Shown piece after piece: positions 35,465 to 45,002 of a stretch of DNA of 64,000 bases. Position numbers and translations under genes: made by a program. This stretch comes from Candidatus Zipacnadum vermilionense (GTDB lineage: Bacteria > Armatimonadota > Zipacnadia > Zipacnadales > Zipacnadaceae). Below the pieces are notes generated by a model. That model worked only from the letters and a program-made list of their open reading frames with translations. It made no database searches and was not told where the DNA came from. The stretch lies in assembly GCA_029821755.1 (NCBI GenBank), contig JALGSV010000004.1, forward strand, positions 186,001 to 250,000, read 5' to 3'. Positions within the stretch are counted from its first letter, which is position 1. Each line of letters begins with the position of its first letter.

Positions 35465-38146
35465 CTACTTGACAGCTTCCAGGGCCTCCCGCTGCTCGTG
35501 GAGTTTCGCCAGAGTACCCTTGGCTTCCTCCAGGCGTGCGCGCTCGGCGACAACAACCTCTGGCTTAGCTTTCTCCACGAAGTGCGGATTGGCCAGCTTC
35601 TTTTGGCTACCAGCGATCTTGGCTTCCATCTCGCCCAGTCGCTTGCCCAGGCGCTGCAACTCGGCGCCGACGTTAATCATCCCGCCCACGTGCAGCAGCA
35701 CCCGCGTCCCGGCGGCCACACGGCCGAGAGTGCCGGGAGGGGGGGCTGCGTCCGTGGCCAGCACATGCAGGGCCGTCACGCCCGCCAGCATCTGTATTAC
35801 CGGCTCTTGGGCAGCCACCAGCTCCCGCTGCTCGTTGGTGGAGGATAGCAGGCTTACCTCCACCTTCTGCTGCGGCGGCAGGCCAAAGTCAGCGCGCAGC
35901 CCGCGGATGGCGCTTACTATCGACTGTACCTGCGTCATCGCGCCCTCGGCCTCCGCATTCACCAGGCTCTCGTCGGCCTGCGGGTAGGGCTGCACCGCCA
36001 AGCTGCCATTATCCGGCTCCAACTTCTGCCAGATGGCCTCGGTAATGAAGGGCATCAGTGGATGCAGCGCGGCCAGAATCTCGGCCAGCAGGCGGCGCAG
36101 GAGGGCTTGGACGGTCTGCTTGCGCTCAGGATCCTCGCCGTACAGGTCCGCCTTAGCGATCTCCACGTACCAGTCGCAGAACTCGCCCCAGACATACTTG
36201 TAAAGCGCGTCGGCAGCCTGGGCCAGGTTGTAGCGGCCCAACTCCTCATTGACAGTCTGCAGCACGCGCTGCTGGCGGGAGAGAATCCAGCGGTCGGCCA
36301 GGCTGGGAGCCTCACCCCCCTGTCCCCCTCTCCTGGCAAGAGAGGGGGGGAGAGTTGCCTCCCCGATGCCCTCCAGGTTCATGATGACAAAGCGTGAGGC
36401 GTTCCAGAGCTTGTTACAGAAATTGCGCGCGCCGACGATGCGATCGCGGGAGTAGGTAAGATCCTGGCCGTGGGTGATGAGCTGCAGGAGAGTGAAGCGC
36501 AAAGCGTCGGCGCCATACTCGTCGATCAGCAGCAACGGGTCCACCGCGTTGCCCAGGCTCTTGGACATCTTGCGGCCGGTCTCGTCGCGCACCAGGCCGT
36601 GGATGAAGACGTCCTGGAAGGGCTGTTTGCCCCGTAGGTGCATGCCCAGCATGATCATCCGGGCGACCCAGAAGTAGATGATGTCGTAGCCGGTGACCAA
36701 GCAAGAGGTGGGGTAGAAGTAGCCCAACTCCGGAGTCTCCTCTGGCCAACCCAGCGTGGAGAAGGGCCACAGACCGCTGGAGAACCAGGTGTCGAGCACA
36801 TCCGGATCGGGCTCCAGGTTGGCACTGCCGCAACCGGAGCAAACGGTGGGGTCCTCCCGGCTGCAGTTCTCGGCGCCGCAGTCCTGGCAGTACCAGACAG
36901 GGATCGGGTGCCCCCACCAAAGCTGGCGGGAGATGCACCAATCCTGGATATTCTCCAGCCAATCCCGGTAGACCTTAGTCCAACGGTCCGGTACGAAATC
37001 AACTAGGCCCTCGTCCACCGCCCGCAGGCCCTCGCGGGCCAGAGGCTTCATCCGCACGAACCACTGCGTGGAGACCAGCGGCTCCACCACCGTGCCGCAA
37101 CGCTGGCACTGCCCCACGGCGTGCTCGTGCGGTTCAACCCGGTCCAGCAGTCCGCGTTCCTCCAGGTCGGCCACCACGCGACGCCGAGCCTCGTAGCGAT
37201 CGAGACCGGCGTAAGCCGCTCCCGCCTCCTCAGTCATGGTCCCGTCGCGACCTATCACCACCAGCGCCGGGAGACGGTGCCTCTCCCCTATCGCGGCGTC
37301 GTTGGGGTCGTGAGCCGGCGTGACCTTGACCGCACCGGTGCCGAATTCGAGGTCCACATAGTCATCGCCCACCACCGGGATCTCCCGATCCTGCAGCGGC
37401 AACAGGACGGACTTCCCGATCAGGTCGCCGTAGCGCTTGTCGTTGGGGTGCACGGCCACGGCAGTATCGCCCAGCATGGTCTCGGGACGAGTGGTGGCCA
37501 CCACCACGCCCGGGCCACCGTCCGGCGCAGGGTAGCGGAGGTACCACAGGTGCCCTGAGGTGGTCTCGTGGTCCACCTCCAGGTCCGACAGGCCGGTGTG
37601 ACAGCGGGGGCACCAGTTGATCATGCGCGCCCCGCGGTAGATAAGGCCCTGCTCGTACAGCGTCACAAAGGCCTCACGCACGGCCCGGCTGAGGCCCTCG
37701 TCGAGGGTGAAGCGCTCGCGCCGCCAGTCCAGGCCGCAGCCCAGGCGCTGCAGCTGGCCGGTGATGATGCCGTGGTGCTCTTCCTTGAATTGCCAGACAC
37801 GCTTGACGAACTCCTCGCGGCCGAGGTCTTGGCGAGTCAGGCCCTGCTCGGCGAGGCGTTCCTCCACCTTGTTCTGGGTAGCGATGCCGGCGTGGTCGGT
37901 ACCGGGCAGCCAGAGGGTCTCGAAACCTCGCATCCGATGCCAGCGGGTGAGCAAGTCCTGGACGGTCTCGTCCAGGGCATGGCCCATGTGCAGGACGCCG
38001 GTGACATTCGGCGGGGGGATGACGATGCAGTAGGGCGGGCGGGCAGGGTTGACCTCAGCGTTGAAAACGCCCTGGTCGATCCAGTAGCGATATGTCGGCT
38101 CCTCAATCTGTTGAGGCTCATAGGCTTTGTCCATGGGCTCCGACAT
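35465..38146 (-). CDS. valS: Valyl-tRNA synthetase
   Basis: Class I synthetase with editing domain, 893 residues from MSEPMDKAYEPQQIEEPTYR, AGGAG 8 nt upstream. HIGH motif: PPPNVTGVLHMGHAL. Zinc-type cysteines: NWCPRCHTGLSD, GQCQRCGTVVEPLVSTQWF and YCQDCGAENC with CSGCG. KMSKSLGNAVDP is the KMSKS loop. The anticodon domain follows, and a C-terminal coiled-coil arm ends the protein. Near 598-613 a family B palindrome is read in frame as ATLPPSLARRGGQGGEAP, just before SLADRWILSRQ, in a loop of variable length in this family. Confidence 0.96.
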   Translation of the reverse strand: MSEPMDKAYEPQQIEEPTYRYWIDQGVFNAEVNPARPPYCIVIPPPNVTGVLHMGHALDETVQDLLTRWHRMRGFETLWLPGTDHAGIATQNKVEERLAEQGLTRQDLGREEFVKRVWQFKEEHHGIITGQLQRLGCGLDWRRERFTLDEGLSRAVREAFVTLYEQGLIYRGARMINWCPRCHTGLSDLEVDHETTSGHLWYLRYPAPDGGPGVVVATTRPETMLGDTAVAVHPNDKRYGDLIGKSVLLPLQDREIPVVGDDYVDLEFGTGAVKVTPAHDPNDAAIGERHRLPALVVIGRDGTMTEEAGAAYAGLDRYEARRRVVADLEERGLLDRVEPHEHAVGQCQRCGTVVEPLVSTQWFVRMKPLAREGLRAVDEGLVDFVPDRWTKVYRDWLENIQDWCISRQLWWGHPIPVWYCQDCGAENCSREDPTVCSGCGSANLEPDPDVLDTWFSSGLWPFSTLGWPEETPELGYFYPTSCLVTGYDIIYFWVARMIMLGMHLRGKQPFQDVFIHGLVRDETGRKMSKSLGNAVDPLLLIDEYGADALRFTLLQLITHGQDLTYSRDRIVGARNFCNKLWNASRFVIMNLEGIGEATLPPSLARRGGQGGEAPSLADRWILSRQQRVLQTVNEELGRYNLAQAADALYKYVWGEFCDWYVEIAKADLYGEDPERKQTVQALLRRLLAEILAALHPLMPFITEAIWQKLEPDNGSLAVQPYPQADESLVNAEAEGAMTQVQSIVSAIRGLRADFGLPPQQKVEVSLLSSTNEQRELVAAQEPVIQMLAGVTALHVLATDAAPPPGTLGRVAAGTRVLLHVGGMINVGAELQRLGKRLGEMEAKIAGSQKKLANPHFVEKAKPEVVVAERARLEEAKGTLAKLHEQREALEAVK
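36309..36355. repeat. Family B palindrome inside valS
   Basis: GCCTCACCCCCCTGTCC leads into CCCTCTCC TGGCA AGAGAGGGGGGG then AGAG: the same order of parts as the intergenic copies at 9842 and 27976. It is fully within the valS frame and adds no stop. Confidence 0.85.
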
Positions 38147-38186
38147 GAATGCGGCTCCTGAGTGCGGGTGGCGGTGCTGACGGGGC

Positions 38187-38215
38187 ATTATACAACGGCG
38201 AGGACGGAGGGGAAA
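38187..38215 (-). promoter_or_regulatory. Predicted promoter of valS
   Basis: Minus strand TATAAT (38192-38187) is a perfect -10 box. Seventeen nt upstream lies only TTTCCC (38215-38210), a weak -35. The expected start is about 38180, 34 nt before the ATG. No T-box-like leader can fit there. Confidence 0.5.
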
Positions 38216-38337
38216 GGGAGGGAATAGCGAGGGCGCGGTCTCACTTTGTAGGCAGCGGTGGGGCCCCCGGCGATTCGCGGGCCGGATTGCCGGCGCGGAC
38301 GCCGCTCACCCGGCCCCTCCTGGGTACGCAAGGAGGT

Positions 38338-39639
38338 TTAGGCCGACTTGGCCTGCGGGAGAGCGTCGGGCGGCTCTTCGCGCTGGGGCAGCTCTAGGGG
38401 TGGCTCGCTGATCAGGCGCGGCATGAGACGCTCCCGGACCGTCTCCTCATCTATCTCGCAGCGAGTGACGTCGCTGCGAGAGGGGACCTCGAACATCACG
38501 TCGAGCATGAGTTCCTCGATGATGCTGCGCAGGGCGCGGGCACCGGTGCGCCGCTTGAGCGCCTCCTCGGCGATGGCATCCAGCGCTCCGTCGGTGACTA
38601 CCAGGTCCACGTTGTCAAGCAGCCGCATGGTCTTCTGGTACTGCTTGAGCAGCGAGTTCTTGGGCTCGACCAGGATGCGCCGGAGGGTGGCGGCGTCCAG
38701 GGACTGCAGGGGCGCCACGTGGGGAAGACGGCCAATAAACTCCGGGATCATACCGTAGCTAATCAGGTCGTCGGGCAGGACCTGGATGATGAGCTCGTCA
38801 TCCGTGATGTCCGCCGTGTGCTCGGCGACGGCGCCGAAGCCCACCGTGCGCTGCTGGGTGCGCTGGCGGATGGTGCTCGCCAGGCCGTCAAAGACTCCAC
38901 CACAGATGAACAGCACGTTGCGGGTGTTGAGGCTGATGTATTCCTGCTGCGGGTGCTTGCGACCGCCTTGGGGCGGCACATTGGCGGTGGTCCCCTCGAT
39001 GATCTTCAACAGAGCCTGCTGGACGCCTTCGCCCGACACATCGCGAGTGATGGAGGGGTTGTCGGCCTTGCGGGCAATCTTGTCGATTTCGTCGATGTAG
39101 ATGATTCCCTGCTCGGCCCGCTCCACGTCACCGTCGGAGGCGATGAAGAGCTGCAGCAGGATGTTTTCCACATCCTCGCCGACATAGCCGGCCTCGGTGA
39201 GGGAGGTAGCGTCGCTGATGCTGAAGGGGACCTCCAGCAGCCGCGCCAGGGTCTGGGCCAGGAGGGTCTTGCCCGAGCCGGTGGGGCCGATGAGCAGAAT
39301 GTTGGTCTTCTCCAGCTCCACCTCATCATCCAGTTTGCCCAGGCGAACACGCTTGTAGTGATTGTACACGGCGACGGAGAGGACCTTCTTGGCCCGCTCC
39401 TGGCCGACGATGAACTGATCGAGGTAGCCCTTGATGTCGCCGGGGGTGGGGACCTTGGCGGTCTCCTCGGCCGTGCGCTGGGTGGCTCGAGTGCGGATGA
39501 TCTCGTTGCACAGCCCCACGCAGTCCGGGCAGATGTACACGCCCGGACCGGCGATCAGCTCCTTGACCTGAGTGGGTTTCTCGCGACCGCAGAAACTACA
39601 GCGCAGATTGTGGCCGGTATCGCCTCTACTGGGTTCCAT
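38338..39639 (-). CDS. clpX: ATP-dependent Clp protease ATP-binding subunit ClpX
   Basis: AAA+ unfoldase that feeds substrates to ClpP, 433 residues. The N-terminal zinc domain has CSFCGREK and [26 protein letters not shown] is Walker [14 protein letters not shown] Walker [15 protein letters not shown] the following helix, [11 protein letters not shown] is sensor-2 region upstream, and [12 protein letters not shown] carries the sensor-2 Arg. VFDGL-type pore and IGF-like loops are in place ([10 protein letters not shown]). It follows clpP by 70 nt in the order tig-clpP-clpX. Confidence 0.96.
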   Translation of the reverse strand: MEPSRGDTGHNLRCSFCGREKPTQVKELIAGPGVYICPDCVGLCNEIIRTRATQRTAEETAKVPTPGDIKGYLDQFIVGQERAKKVLSVAVYNHYKRVRLGKLDDEVELEKTNILLIGPTGSGKTLLAQTLARLLEVPFSISDATSLTEAGYVGEDVENILLQLFIASDGDVERAEQGIIYIDEIDKIARKADNPSITRDVSGEGVQQALLKIIEGTTANVPPQGGRKHPQQEYISLNTRNVLFICGGVFDGLASTIRQRTQQRTVGFGAVAEHTADITDDELIIQVLPDDLISYGMIPEFIGRLPHVAPLQSLDAATLRRILVEPKNSLLKQYQKTMRLLDNVDLVVTDGALDAIAEEALKRRTGARALRSIIEELMLDVMFEVPSRSDVTRCEIDEETVRERLMPRLISEPPLELPQREEPPDALPQAKSA

Positions 39640-39709
39640 GGGTGGCTATTGTTCCTCGTCTCTGATCTGATAGGAGCGCGTTGCGTGCGTCCCCGTGTGA
39701 AAGCCGCGC

Positions 39710-40306
39710 CTAGGCCGGCGACTCCTCGGTCGGGTGCTCGGCGACCTGGTCCACGACGCCGTAGACGACGGCCTCCTGGGCCGTCATATAGTAGTCGCGC
39801 TCGGTGTCCTCCGCCAGCTTCTCGATGTCCTGGCCGGTGTGCTTGGCGAGAATCTGGTTGATCCAGTCCCGCATGCGCAGGATCTCCCGGGCCTGGATAC
39901 TGATGTCGGTGGCTTGGCCCTGCATCCCGCCCCAGGGCTGGTGAATCAGCACGCGGGAGTAGGGCAGCGCGTAGCGGTAGCCCTTCTGGCCCGCAGCCAG
40001 CAGTACGGCGGCCATGCTCGCGCATTGCCCGATGCACCAGGTGTGCACCTCGGGCTTGATGTACTGCATGGTGTCATAGATGGCCAAGCCGGAGGTGATG
40101 GAGCCGCCGGGACTGTTGAGGTACAGCGAGATGGGCTCGATGGGGTCCTCGCCCTGGAGGAACAGGAGTTGGGCGACCACCAGATCGGCCATAACATCGT
40201 CGATGGGCAGACCGATGAAGATGATGCGTTCCTTGAGCATGCGCGAGTAGATATCGTAGGAGCGCTCGCCCCGCGGGGTCTGCTCGATAACCATCGGGAT
40301 TAGCAT
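39710..40306 (-). CDS. clpP: ATP-dependent Clp protease proteolytic subunit ClpP
   Basis: Serine protease of the Clp complex, 198 residues from [20 protein letters not shown]. The catalytic triad is visible: Ser in [14 protein letters not shown], His in [10 protein letters not shown], Asp in [10 protein letters not shown]. The residue before ASM is Cys where most have Ala. GGAG 10 nt upstream supports ATG 40306, which begins 4 nt after the tig stop. Confidence 0.95.
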   Translation of the reverse strand: MLIPMVIEQTPRGERSYDIYSRMLKERIIFIGLPIDDVMADLVVAQLLFLQGEDPIEPISLYLNSPGGSITSGLAIYDTMQYIKPEVHTWCIGQCASMAAVLLAAGQKGYRYALPYSRVLIHQPWGGMQGQATDISIQAREILRMRDWINQILAKHTGQDIEKLAEDTERDYYMTAQEAVVYGVVDQVAEHPTEESPA

Positions 40307-40310
40307 ATCG

Positions 40311-41828
40311 TTAGCTCTCCTCCTCGGCCGCCGAGGACTCATCGGCTGCCGTAGTCGGCTCATTCGCCTCTTCCCTTTGCTCTTCCTCTAACGCTTCCAC
40401 GGCCTCCGGCAGTTCCTCGACTTCGGCCTCCTCGGCCGCGAAGGGCCGGTGGGTTTCGGCCGCTTCCTCCACCAACCGCCGGGCCCGCAGCGGGAAGGCC
40501 TCCCACGGCACTTCCTCGATCTCGGCGTTCGCCACCAGTAGGTCCAGGATCTTTATCCGCCGCGCGCGTTGCGCGAACTGGTGCTCGGCCTCCTCCTGCA
40601 TCTCCACCATCTGGCGGAGGCTGGCGACGTCAATGCCGTGCTGGGCGGCGTACTCGGCTAGGGCTCGCTCAGTATCCTCCTCTTCCACCTCGATATCCTG
40701 CTCCCGGGCGATGGCCTCCTCGATGTACATGGTGCGCAGGTCCGAGACGGTCTCCCGCAGGACGGCTTCGGCAACCCCCGACTCGCGGTCGGAGACGATC
40801 TCGCGTACCTTCTCGGGGGTCATCCCTCCCGAGAGCATGTCCTGAGCGTGGCGCTGCATCTCCCCGCTGGCGGCCTGGTTGACCACCTCCGGCGCCAGGT
40901 CCATGCGCGTCTGGGCGTCCACCATGGTGAACGCCAAGTTACGTACGAGCTGCTCCGCGGACTCCTGCCGCTGGGTGGCCAGGCGCTCGCGAATATAGTC
41001 GCGCAGGGCTTCCACGCTGTCCAGGCTCTCGTCCACCGTCTTGGCAAAGTCCGCGTCCAACTCGGGCAGGGCCCGCTCGGCTATCTCGTCTACACGGATT
41101 CTGGCGCGTGAAGCCTCAGCCTGCTCTTCCTCTTCCCCGGGGGCCCGAAGTGTAGTCTCAAACTCCTGGCCCTTGACCGCGCCCACAATGGTGCTTTTCA
41201 GCGGGTCCTCCGCCGCGGGGTCGGCGATCAGTTCTACGTCTTGTTCCTCTATCACCTCGTCCGAATCTGGTTCATCGTCTGAATCCGGCTTGAGGACCGC
41301 CACGTGTGCCGTCACGGCATCCCCGGCCTCGACGGTATCGCGGTCAGTGGATTCCTGCTTGGCATGGGATTCGCGCAGAGCCTCCAACTGCTCGTCGATG
41401 TCTTCCCCGGATACCTCGGCAGAAGGCTTGACCAGCTTGAGATCCAGATAGTCGGGCAATTCCGGACGGGGATGGACCGTCCAGGTGAGGGTCAGGTCCA
41501 GGGCCTGGCCGCGCTGAAAGCCGTCCCAGTCGTCCAGGTTCGGCATCTCCGGCTCGCCGAAAGGCTGAATGCTGAGCTCTTCTATAGCGGGCGCATAGGA
41601 CTTCTCGAGGAACTCCTGCCAGGCCAATTGGCGTAGGGTATCAGCATCGAAGCGACGCTCCAGCAGGGCGCGGGGGGCTTTACCGGGCCGGAAACCGGGG
41701 ATGCGAGCCTCCTCCTGTAGGTGCGAAAAGACGCGGTCGTACGCCTTCTCAACCTCCTGTTCGTCGGCTTCAACGCGAATCTCCAGCTTGCTGCCGGGCA
41801 GAGGGGTAGTATCGATCTTCAGTGCCAT
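40311..41828 (-). CDS. tig: Trigger factor, with degenerate PPIase domain and acidic tail
   Basis: Ribosome-bound chaperone, 505 residues against about 430 in E. coli. The N-terminal ribosome-binding domain is clear: [20 protein letters not shown] then [14 protein letters not shown]. Residues about 165-245, where the FKBP-type PPIase domain belongs, are an acidic stretch ([20 protein letters not shown]) with only a faint trace of the fold ([20 protein letters not shown]). The helical C-domain is intact, followed by an acidic low-complexity tail of about 60 residues. GGAG 8 nt before the ATG. It heads the tig-clpP-clpX unit. Confidence 0.9.
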   Translation of the reverse strand: MALKIDTTPLPGSKLEIRVEADEQEVEKAYDRVFSHLQEEARIPGFRPGKAPRALLERRFDADTLRQLAWQEFLEKSYAPAIEELSIQPFGEPEMPNLDDWDGFQRGQALDLTLTWTVHPRPELPDYLDLKLVKPSAEVSGEDIDEQLEALRESHAKQESTDRDTVEAGDAVTAHVAVLKPDSDDEPDSDEVIEEQDVELIADPAAEDPLKSTIVGAVKGQEFETTLRAPGEEEEQAEASRARIRVDEIAERALPELDADFAKTVDESLDSVEALRDYIRERLATQRQESAEQLVRNLAFTMVDAQTRMDLAPEVVNQAASGEMQRHAQDMLSGGMTPEKVREIVSDRESGVAEAVLRETVSDLRTMYIEEAIAREQDIEVEEEDTERALAEYAAQHGIDVASLRQMVEMQEEAEHQFAQRARRIKILDLLVANAEIEEVPWEAFPLRARRLVEEAAETHRPFAAEEAEVEELPEAVEALEEEQREEANEPTTAADESSAAEEES

Positions 41829-41880
41829 GATATTCTCTCCAGCGTAAGATACTTCGTAGGGCGCTCCCTAAACACAGACT

Positions 41881-41906
41881 GCGTCGTCCCGAGGTAAGGA
41901 CGACGC
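41881..41906 (-). terminator. Hairpin between tRNA-Leu and tig
   Basis: Perfect 9-bp stem GCGTCGTCC (41881-41889) with GGACGACGC (41898-41906). On the minus strand it is followed by AGTCTGTGTTTAGG, a poor T tract. It probably ends the tRNA-Lys-Leu transcript before tig begins. Confidence 0.5.
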
Positions 41907-41972
41907 GAGGGGGAGCGGCGAGGCCTATTGTTACCCGTCTCTCGCGAAACCAGCGCGGGACGGAGGGAAACC

Positions 41973-42059
41973 TGGTGGGCGCGGGGAGACTCGAACTCCC
42001 ACGGGGATTAGCCCACATGGTCCTAAGCCATGCATGTCTGCCAATTCCATCACGCGCCC
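41973..42059 (-). tRNA. tRNA-Leu (anticodon TAG)
   Basis: Acceptor GGGCGCG pairs with CGCGCCC, then discriminator A and encoded CCA. The anticodon loop is CTTAGGA, and the variable arm is long as in type II Leu tRNAs. It lies 22 nt downstream of tRNA-Lys and is probably on the same transcript. Confidence 0.93.
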
Positions 42060-42081
42060 GCAGATGGACTGGGAAAGGAAG

Positions 42082-42157
42082 TGGTGGGCCGTACAGGGAT
42101 CGAACCTGTGACCTGAGGATTAAGAATCCCCTGCTCTACCAGCTGAGCTAACGACCC
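42082..42157 (-). tRNA. tRNA-Lys (anticodon CTT)
   Basis: Acceptor GGGTCGT with ACGGCCC (one G-U pair), D arm TAGCTCAGCTGGTAGAGC, anticodon loop TTCTTAA, T arm ACAGGTTCGATCCCTGT, discriminator A, and CCA encoded. A promoter lies 71-99 nt upstream. Confidence 0.94.
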
Positions 42158-42227
42158 ACCTAGGAACGACAGGTACAACGACGGCCTAGGCACAGGCCCA
42201 ACCACAGCCGAACGCAGCACCACCCTT

Positions 42228-42256
42228 AGAATACCGAAGATGGCGAATGGCGTCAA
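42228..42256 (-). promoter_or_regulatory. Promoter of the tRNA-Lys - tRNA-Leu transcript
   Basis: Minus strand TTGACG (42256-42251), 17-nt spacer, TATTCT (42233-42228). The start is expected near 42221, 64 nt before tRNA-Lys. The -10 box equals that of the atp operon. Confidence 0.65.
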
Positions 42257-42266
42257 GGGGTCTCCG

Positions 42267-44084
42267 CTATGGCCAGACACCCTCGGTAGCCTGGGGCCCC
42301 CAGCCGCCGCTGTGTCCGGCCAGGGGTTGTACCAGAAGGTGCTTGTCGCCAGGAATCGCGTTGTAGGCGCAGAACACGCCCATGGCCGGCGTTACGTCGT
42401 CCCGCAGGCCCATCGAGACCCAGATGGGGCAGGTGACGCGGCGGGCGAACTGCGCGGCGTCGAAGTACTTGAGCGTGGTCGAGACCATCGGCTTCGTCTC
42501 GGCGCTGGCGGCGATGGGAAAATACGGCGGGTTGAGAATCTCGAAGTTCCAGTCCAGCCGGCACAGACCGGGGACATTGGCCACCGCCGCCCGGTAGTGC
42601 GGGTACAGGCCCGCGGCCACCAACGTCAGTCCCCCGCCCTGGCTGCTACCGGTGACCAGGATGTTGTCCGCCTGCACCTCCGGTCGCGCCGCCAACACCT
42701 CCGTGGCCCGAACCATTCCTGCGTAAGAGAAGCGCAGACTGTAGTACTCCTTCTCCAGAATGCCGGTGACCAAGTAGGGCGCCGGCCAGGTGCGCCAGTC
42801 GTAGTCCTCGGGCGGTAGGTCCACGTCCATGTCGGTGATGTTGATCGCCATCCCTACGCGGTCATCCTCAGGGAAGACGGGCATGGCGATTGCATGTAGG
42901 CCGGAGGAGGGCAGGATCAGCTCCGCCGGATACTGCTTCGACTTGTCCAGCGGCACGGTCAGGTAGCCGTAGATGCGATACCCCAACAGACCGGCGAAGT
43001 TGAACTTGTAGACCTCGCTCTTCCCCTGCTCCTTCACCTTCGTCATCTTTAGATCCAGGGGAATCTCCGCCTGCTCCTGCAGCGTGGCCTTCCAGAAGGC
43101 GTCGAAATCATCCGGAAGGGGCGGGGGGGCAATAGCTCCGGCGTTGTAGACCAGGCGCGTGGTGGCGACCAGTCGTCGCTCCGCGCCACTGACCACCCAG
43201 ACCTCCACGAGGTACACGGCCGGGTCCAGGCCGTCGAGCGTCCAAGACAGCGTCTTGCTGCCGCCCTGGTCCAACTCCAGTGGCTGGCGCAGTTCTCTAG
43301 CTTGCTTGGTCAGGTAGTGGCGCACTTGCAGGACGATGCCGCCACGGAAGGGCCCGCCGGAGAGGTTGGTGACGGTGGTGGTGAAGGGCTGCGGGCCGCC
43401 GGACCAGTAGGTGCAGTCCTCCGTCGCAGCCTTGCCCTCGATCTTCAGTGCGTCGTCGAGCAGCGGCCGCGGCGCAATCTGCAGGGCCCAAGTCACCGGA
43501 GGGGCGCCGGCGCGCAGCCACGGCAGCTTGACCAGATAGCCCTCGCCCTGAGGGTACAGATAGGTTCCCGGCAGCGTCAGGCTGGCCCCGCTGGGCGCAA
43601 TCAGGCGCATCTTCTCCGAGACGAGCGGGGGCGGCAGGGCGTATTCCACTCCCGTATCCGGGCTCTTGATCCGAGCGACGGCCTTCGACAACTCCAGCCG
43701 ACCGAGCATGCCGTCGTCCATCCCCAGATTCTCCGCGGCGATCTCGAGTCGGTCGGGCAGGCAGCGCACGGTCAGCCGGGCCTGGTCGGTGCCCACCACC
43801 AGGGCGTCGCCCACCAGCTCGGCGCTGGTGAAGGGGAGGCGTGTCTCGCCGGTGGCGAAGTAGAGGCCGTGGGCGGGGTTGTGGGAGGGAGCCAAGAACT
43901 CAAAACCGCCCACCTGGAGCGAATCCAGGTATCCCGAGGCAGAGAAGTGGGCATTGTAGGGCAGGCCGACGGTTCGCCAACCCCCAGCGGGGTCCGCGAC
44001 AAGGGTCGGGGCCACGACGGCCGCTCCGCCGGCCAGGCAGTGGAGGGACAGGAGCATGGGGAAAACAAACACGGACCAGCGCAT
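42267..44084 (-). CDS. Secreted acetyl xylan esterase / cephalosporin-C deacetylase-like hydrolase (AXE1 family)
   Basis: 605 residues from MRWSVFVFPMLLSLHCLAGG, a clear signal peptide. Residues about 25-330 are beta-rich domains without a named match. From PPPLPDDFDAFWKATLQEQ onward it is an AXE1-like alpha/beta hydrolase. Nucleophile Ser lies in NILVTGSSQGGGLTLVAAGL, Asp in MGLRDDVTPAMGV, His in LVQPLAGHSGGWG. DFDAFWK is the family entry motif. It likely deacetylates plant polysaccharides outside the cytoplasm. The gene sits between two tRNA groups; GGGGG lies 8 nt before the ATG. Confidence 0.82.
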   Translation of the reverse strand: MRWSVFVFPMLLSLHCLAGGAAVVAPTLVADPAGGWRTVGLPYNAHFSASGYLDSLQVGGFEFLAPSHNPAHGLYFATGETRLPFTSAELVGDALVVGTDQARLTVRCLPDRLEIAAENLGMDDGMLGRLELSKAVARIKSPDTGVEYALPPPLVSEKMRLIAPSGASLTLPGTYLYPQGEGYLVKLPWLRAGAPPVTWALQIAPRPLLDDALKIEGKAATEDCTYWSGGPQPFTTTVTNLSGGPFRGGIVLQVRHYLTKQARELRQPLELDQGGSKTLSWTLDGLDPAVYLVEVWVVSGAERRLVATTRLVYNAGAIAPPPLPDDFDAFWKATLQEQAEIPLDLKMTKVKEQGKSEVYKFNFAGLLGYRIYGYLTVPLDKSKQYPAELILPSSGLHAIAMPVFPEDDRVGMAINITDMDVDLPPEDYDWRTWPAPYLVTGILEKEYYSLRFSYAGMVRATEVLAARPEVQADNILVTGSSQGGGLTLVAAGLYPHYRAAVANVPGLCRLDWNFEILNPPYFPIAASAETKPMVSTTLKYFDAAQFARRVTCPIWVSMGLRDDVTPAMGVFCAYNAIPGDKHLLVQPLAGHSGGWGPQATEGVWP

Positions 44085-44180
44085 AGGAATCGCCCCCAAT
44101 GGGCGGGCGCGCCGCCCGGCTAATGGTACGACGGCGGCATCCCTGCGAACGCCGCCGTCATGGTGATCCCCGACAGAAAC

Positions 44181-44257
44181 TGGCGCGCCTGGAGGGACTC
44201 GAACCCCCGACACTCGGATCCGAAGTCCGATGCTCTAATCCACTGAGCTACAGGCGC
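44181..44257 (-). tRNA. tRNA-Arg (anticodon TCG)
   Basis: Acceptor GCGCCTG with CAGGCGC, anticodon stem CGGA/TCCG with loop CTTCGGA, discriminator G, CCA encoded. A 7-bp hairpin CTGAACG/CGTTCAG lies in the 43-nt gap to tRNA-His. Confidence 0.94.
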
Positions 44258-44300
44258 ACTCACAAGCAACTGAACGATTAACGTTCAGCCGGTCACAGAA

Positions 44301-44377
44301 TGGGGTGGATGATGGGACTTGAACCCACAACCACCGGAGCCACAGTCCGGTGCTCTGCCGATTGAGCTACATCCACC
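44301..44377 (-). tRNA. tRNA-His (anticodon GTG)
   Basis: Encoded extra G(-1) opposite discriminator C73, acceptor GTGGATG with CATCCAC, anticodon stem CCGGA/TCCGG with loop CTGTGGC, CCA encoded. The G(-1):C73 pair is the His identity mark. Confidence 0.94.
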
Positions 44378-44466
44378 ATGCCAACGAATAGGGGGCCCCC
44401 CCAGCCCTTCCGGTCGGTCCCTGCCTCGCCCCGGCCGTCGTTCTACCCCTGGGCCTGCCGTATCCT

Positions 44467-44542
<76 letters not shown>

Positions 44543-44566
44543 GTCAGGTAGCTGAACGGAAGCTCA

Positions 44567-44604
44567 GAAGAGGCACAACGGAAGCAGCCAGACCGTGCCT
44601 CTTC
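44567..44604 (-). terminator. Hairpin between tRNA-Gly and tRNA-Arg(TCT)
   Basis: Perfect 10-bp stem GAAGAGGCAC (44567-44576) with GTGCCTCTTC (44595-44604), 18-nt loop. No T tract follows, so it may be a processing signal rather than a terminator. Confidence 0.4.
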
Positions 44605-44650
44605 CGCGCCCCTGTCGAGCTGCCGTTGGGCTGCCGTTCTACTGCCGTCT

Positions 44651-44726
44651 TGGAGCGGGAGACGAGACTCGAACTCGCGACAATCAGCTTGGAAGGCTGA
44701 GGCTCTACCAGCTGAGCTACTCCCGC
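44651..44726 (-). tRNA. tRNA-Gly (anticodon TCC)
   Basis: Acceptor GCGGGAG with CTCCCGC, anticodon stem TCAGC/GCTGA with loop CTTCCAA, discriminator T, CCA encoded. It starts 12 nt after the end of tRNA-Pro, so the two are co-transcribed. Confidence 0.94.
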
Positions 44727-44738
44727 TCGCCGGAGGCA

Positions 44739-44816
44739 TGGTCGGGGCGGCCGGATTCGAACCGGCGACCTTCGGCTCCCAAAGCCGACGCGCTAACCGG
44801 ACTGCGCTACGCCCCG
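44739..44816 (-). tRNA. tRNA-Pro (anticodon TGG)
   Basis: Acceptor CGGGGCG with CGCCCCG, D arm TAGCGCAGTCCGGTTAGCGC, anticodon stem TCGGC/GCCGA with loop TTTGGGA, discriminator A, CCA encoded. Confidence 0.94.
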
Positions 44817-44834
44817 AACCGTCCCACTATAGGA

Positions 44835-44863
44835 ATTCTACAGGGCCACCCCGATGCCGTCAA
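44835..44863 (-). promoter_or_regulatory. Promoter of the tRNA-Pro - tRNA-Gly transcript
   Basis: Minus strand TTGACG (44863-44858), 17-nt spacer, TAGAAT (44840-44835). The start is expected near 44828, 12 nt before tRNA-Pro. Confidence 0.65.
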
Positions 44864-45002
44864 GCCCTCGCGTCGGAGCGCCTCCGCCAGGTCATCCGCC
44901 CACGTGAGCAGAACCGCCCCCTCGTGCCAGCGCCCCCATTTGGAGGAGGCCTCCTTCGCTAGCTACACCTGGCGCCCCTATTGGGAGGGCTAGCCCCGGT
45001 CC

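Noticed and set aside
38147-38337. T-box or riboswitch upstream of valS
   Set aside because: The predicted transcription start leaves about 34 nt before the ATG, too short for a T-box, and no conserved T-box sequence was seen.
44866-45002. Further part of the glycyl radical enzyme
   Set aside because: No frame gives recognisable PFL segments, so the remnant was not extended.
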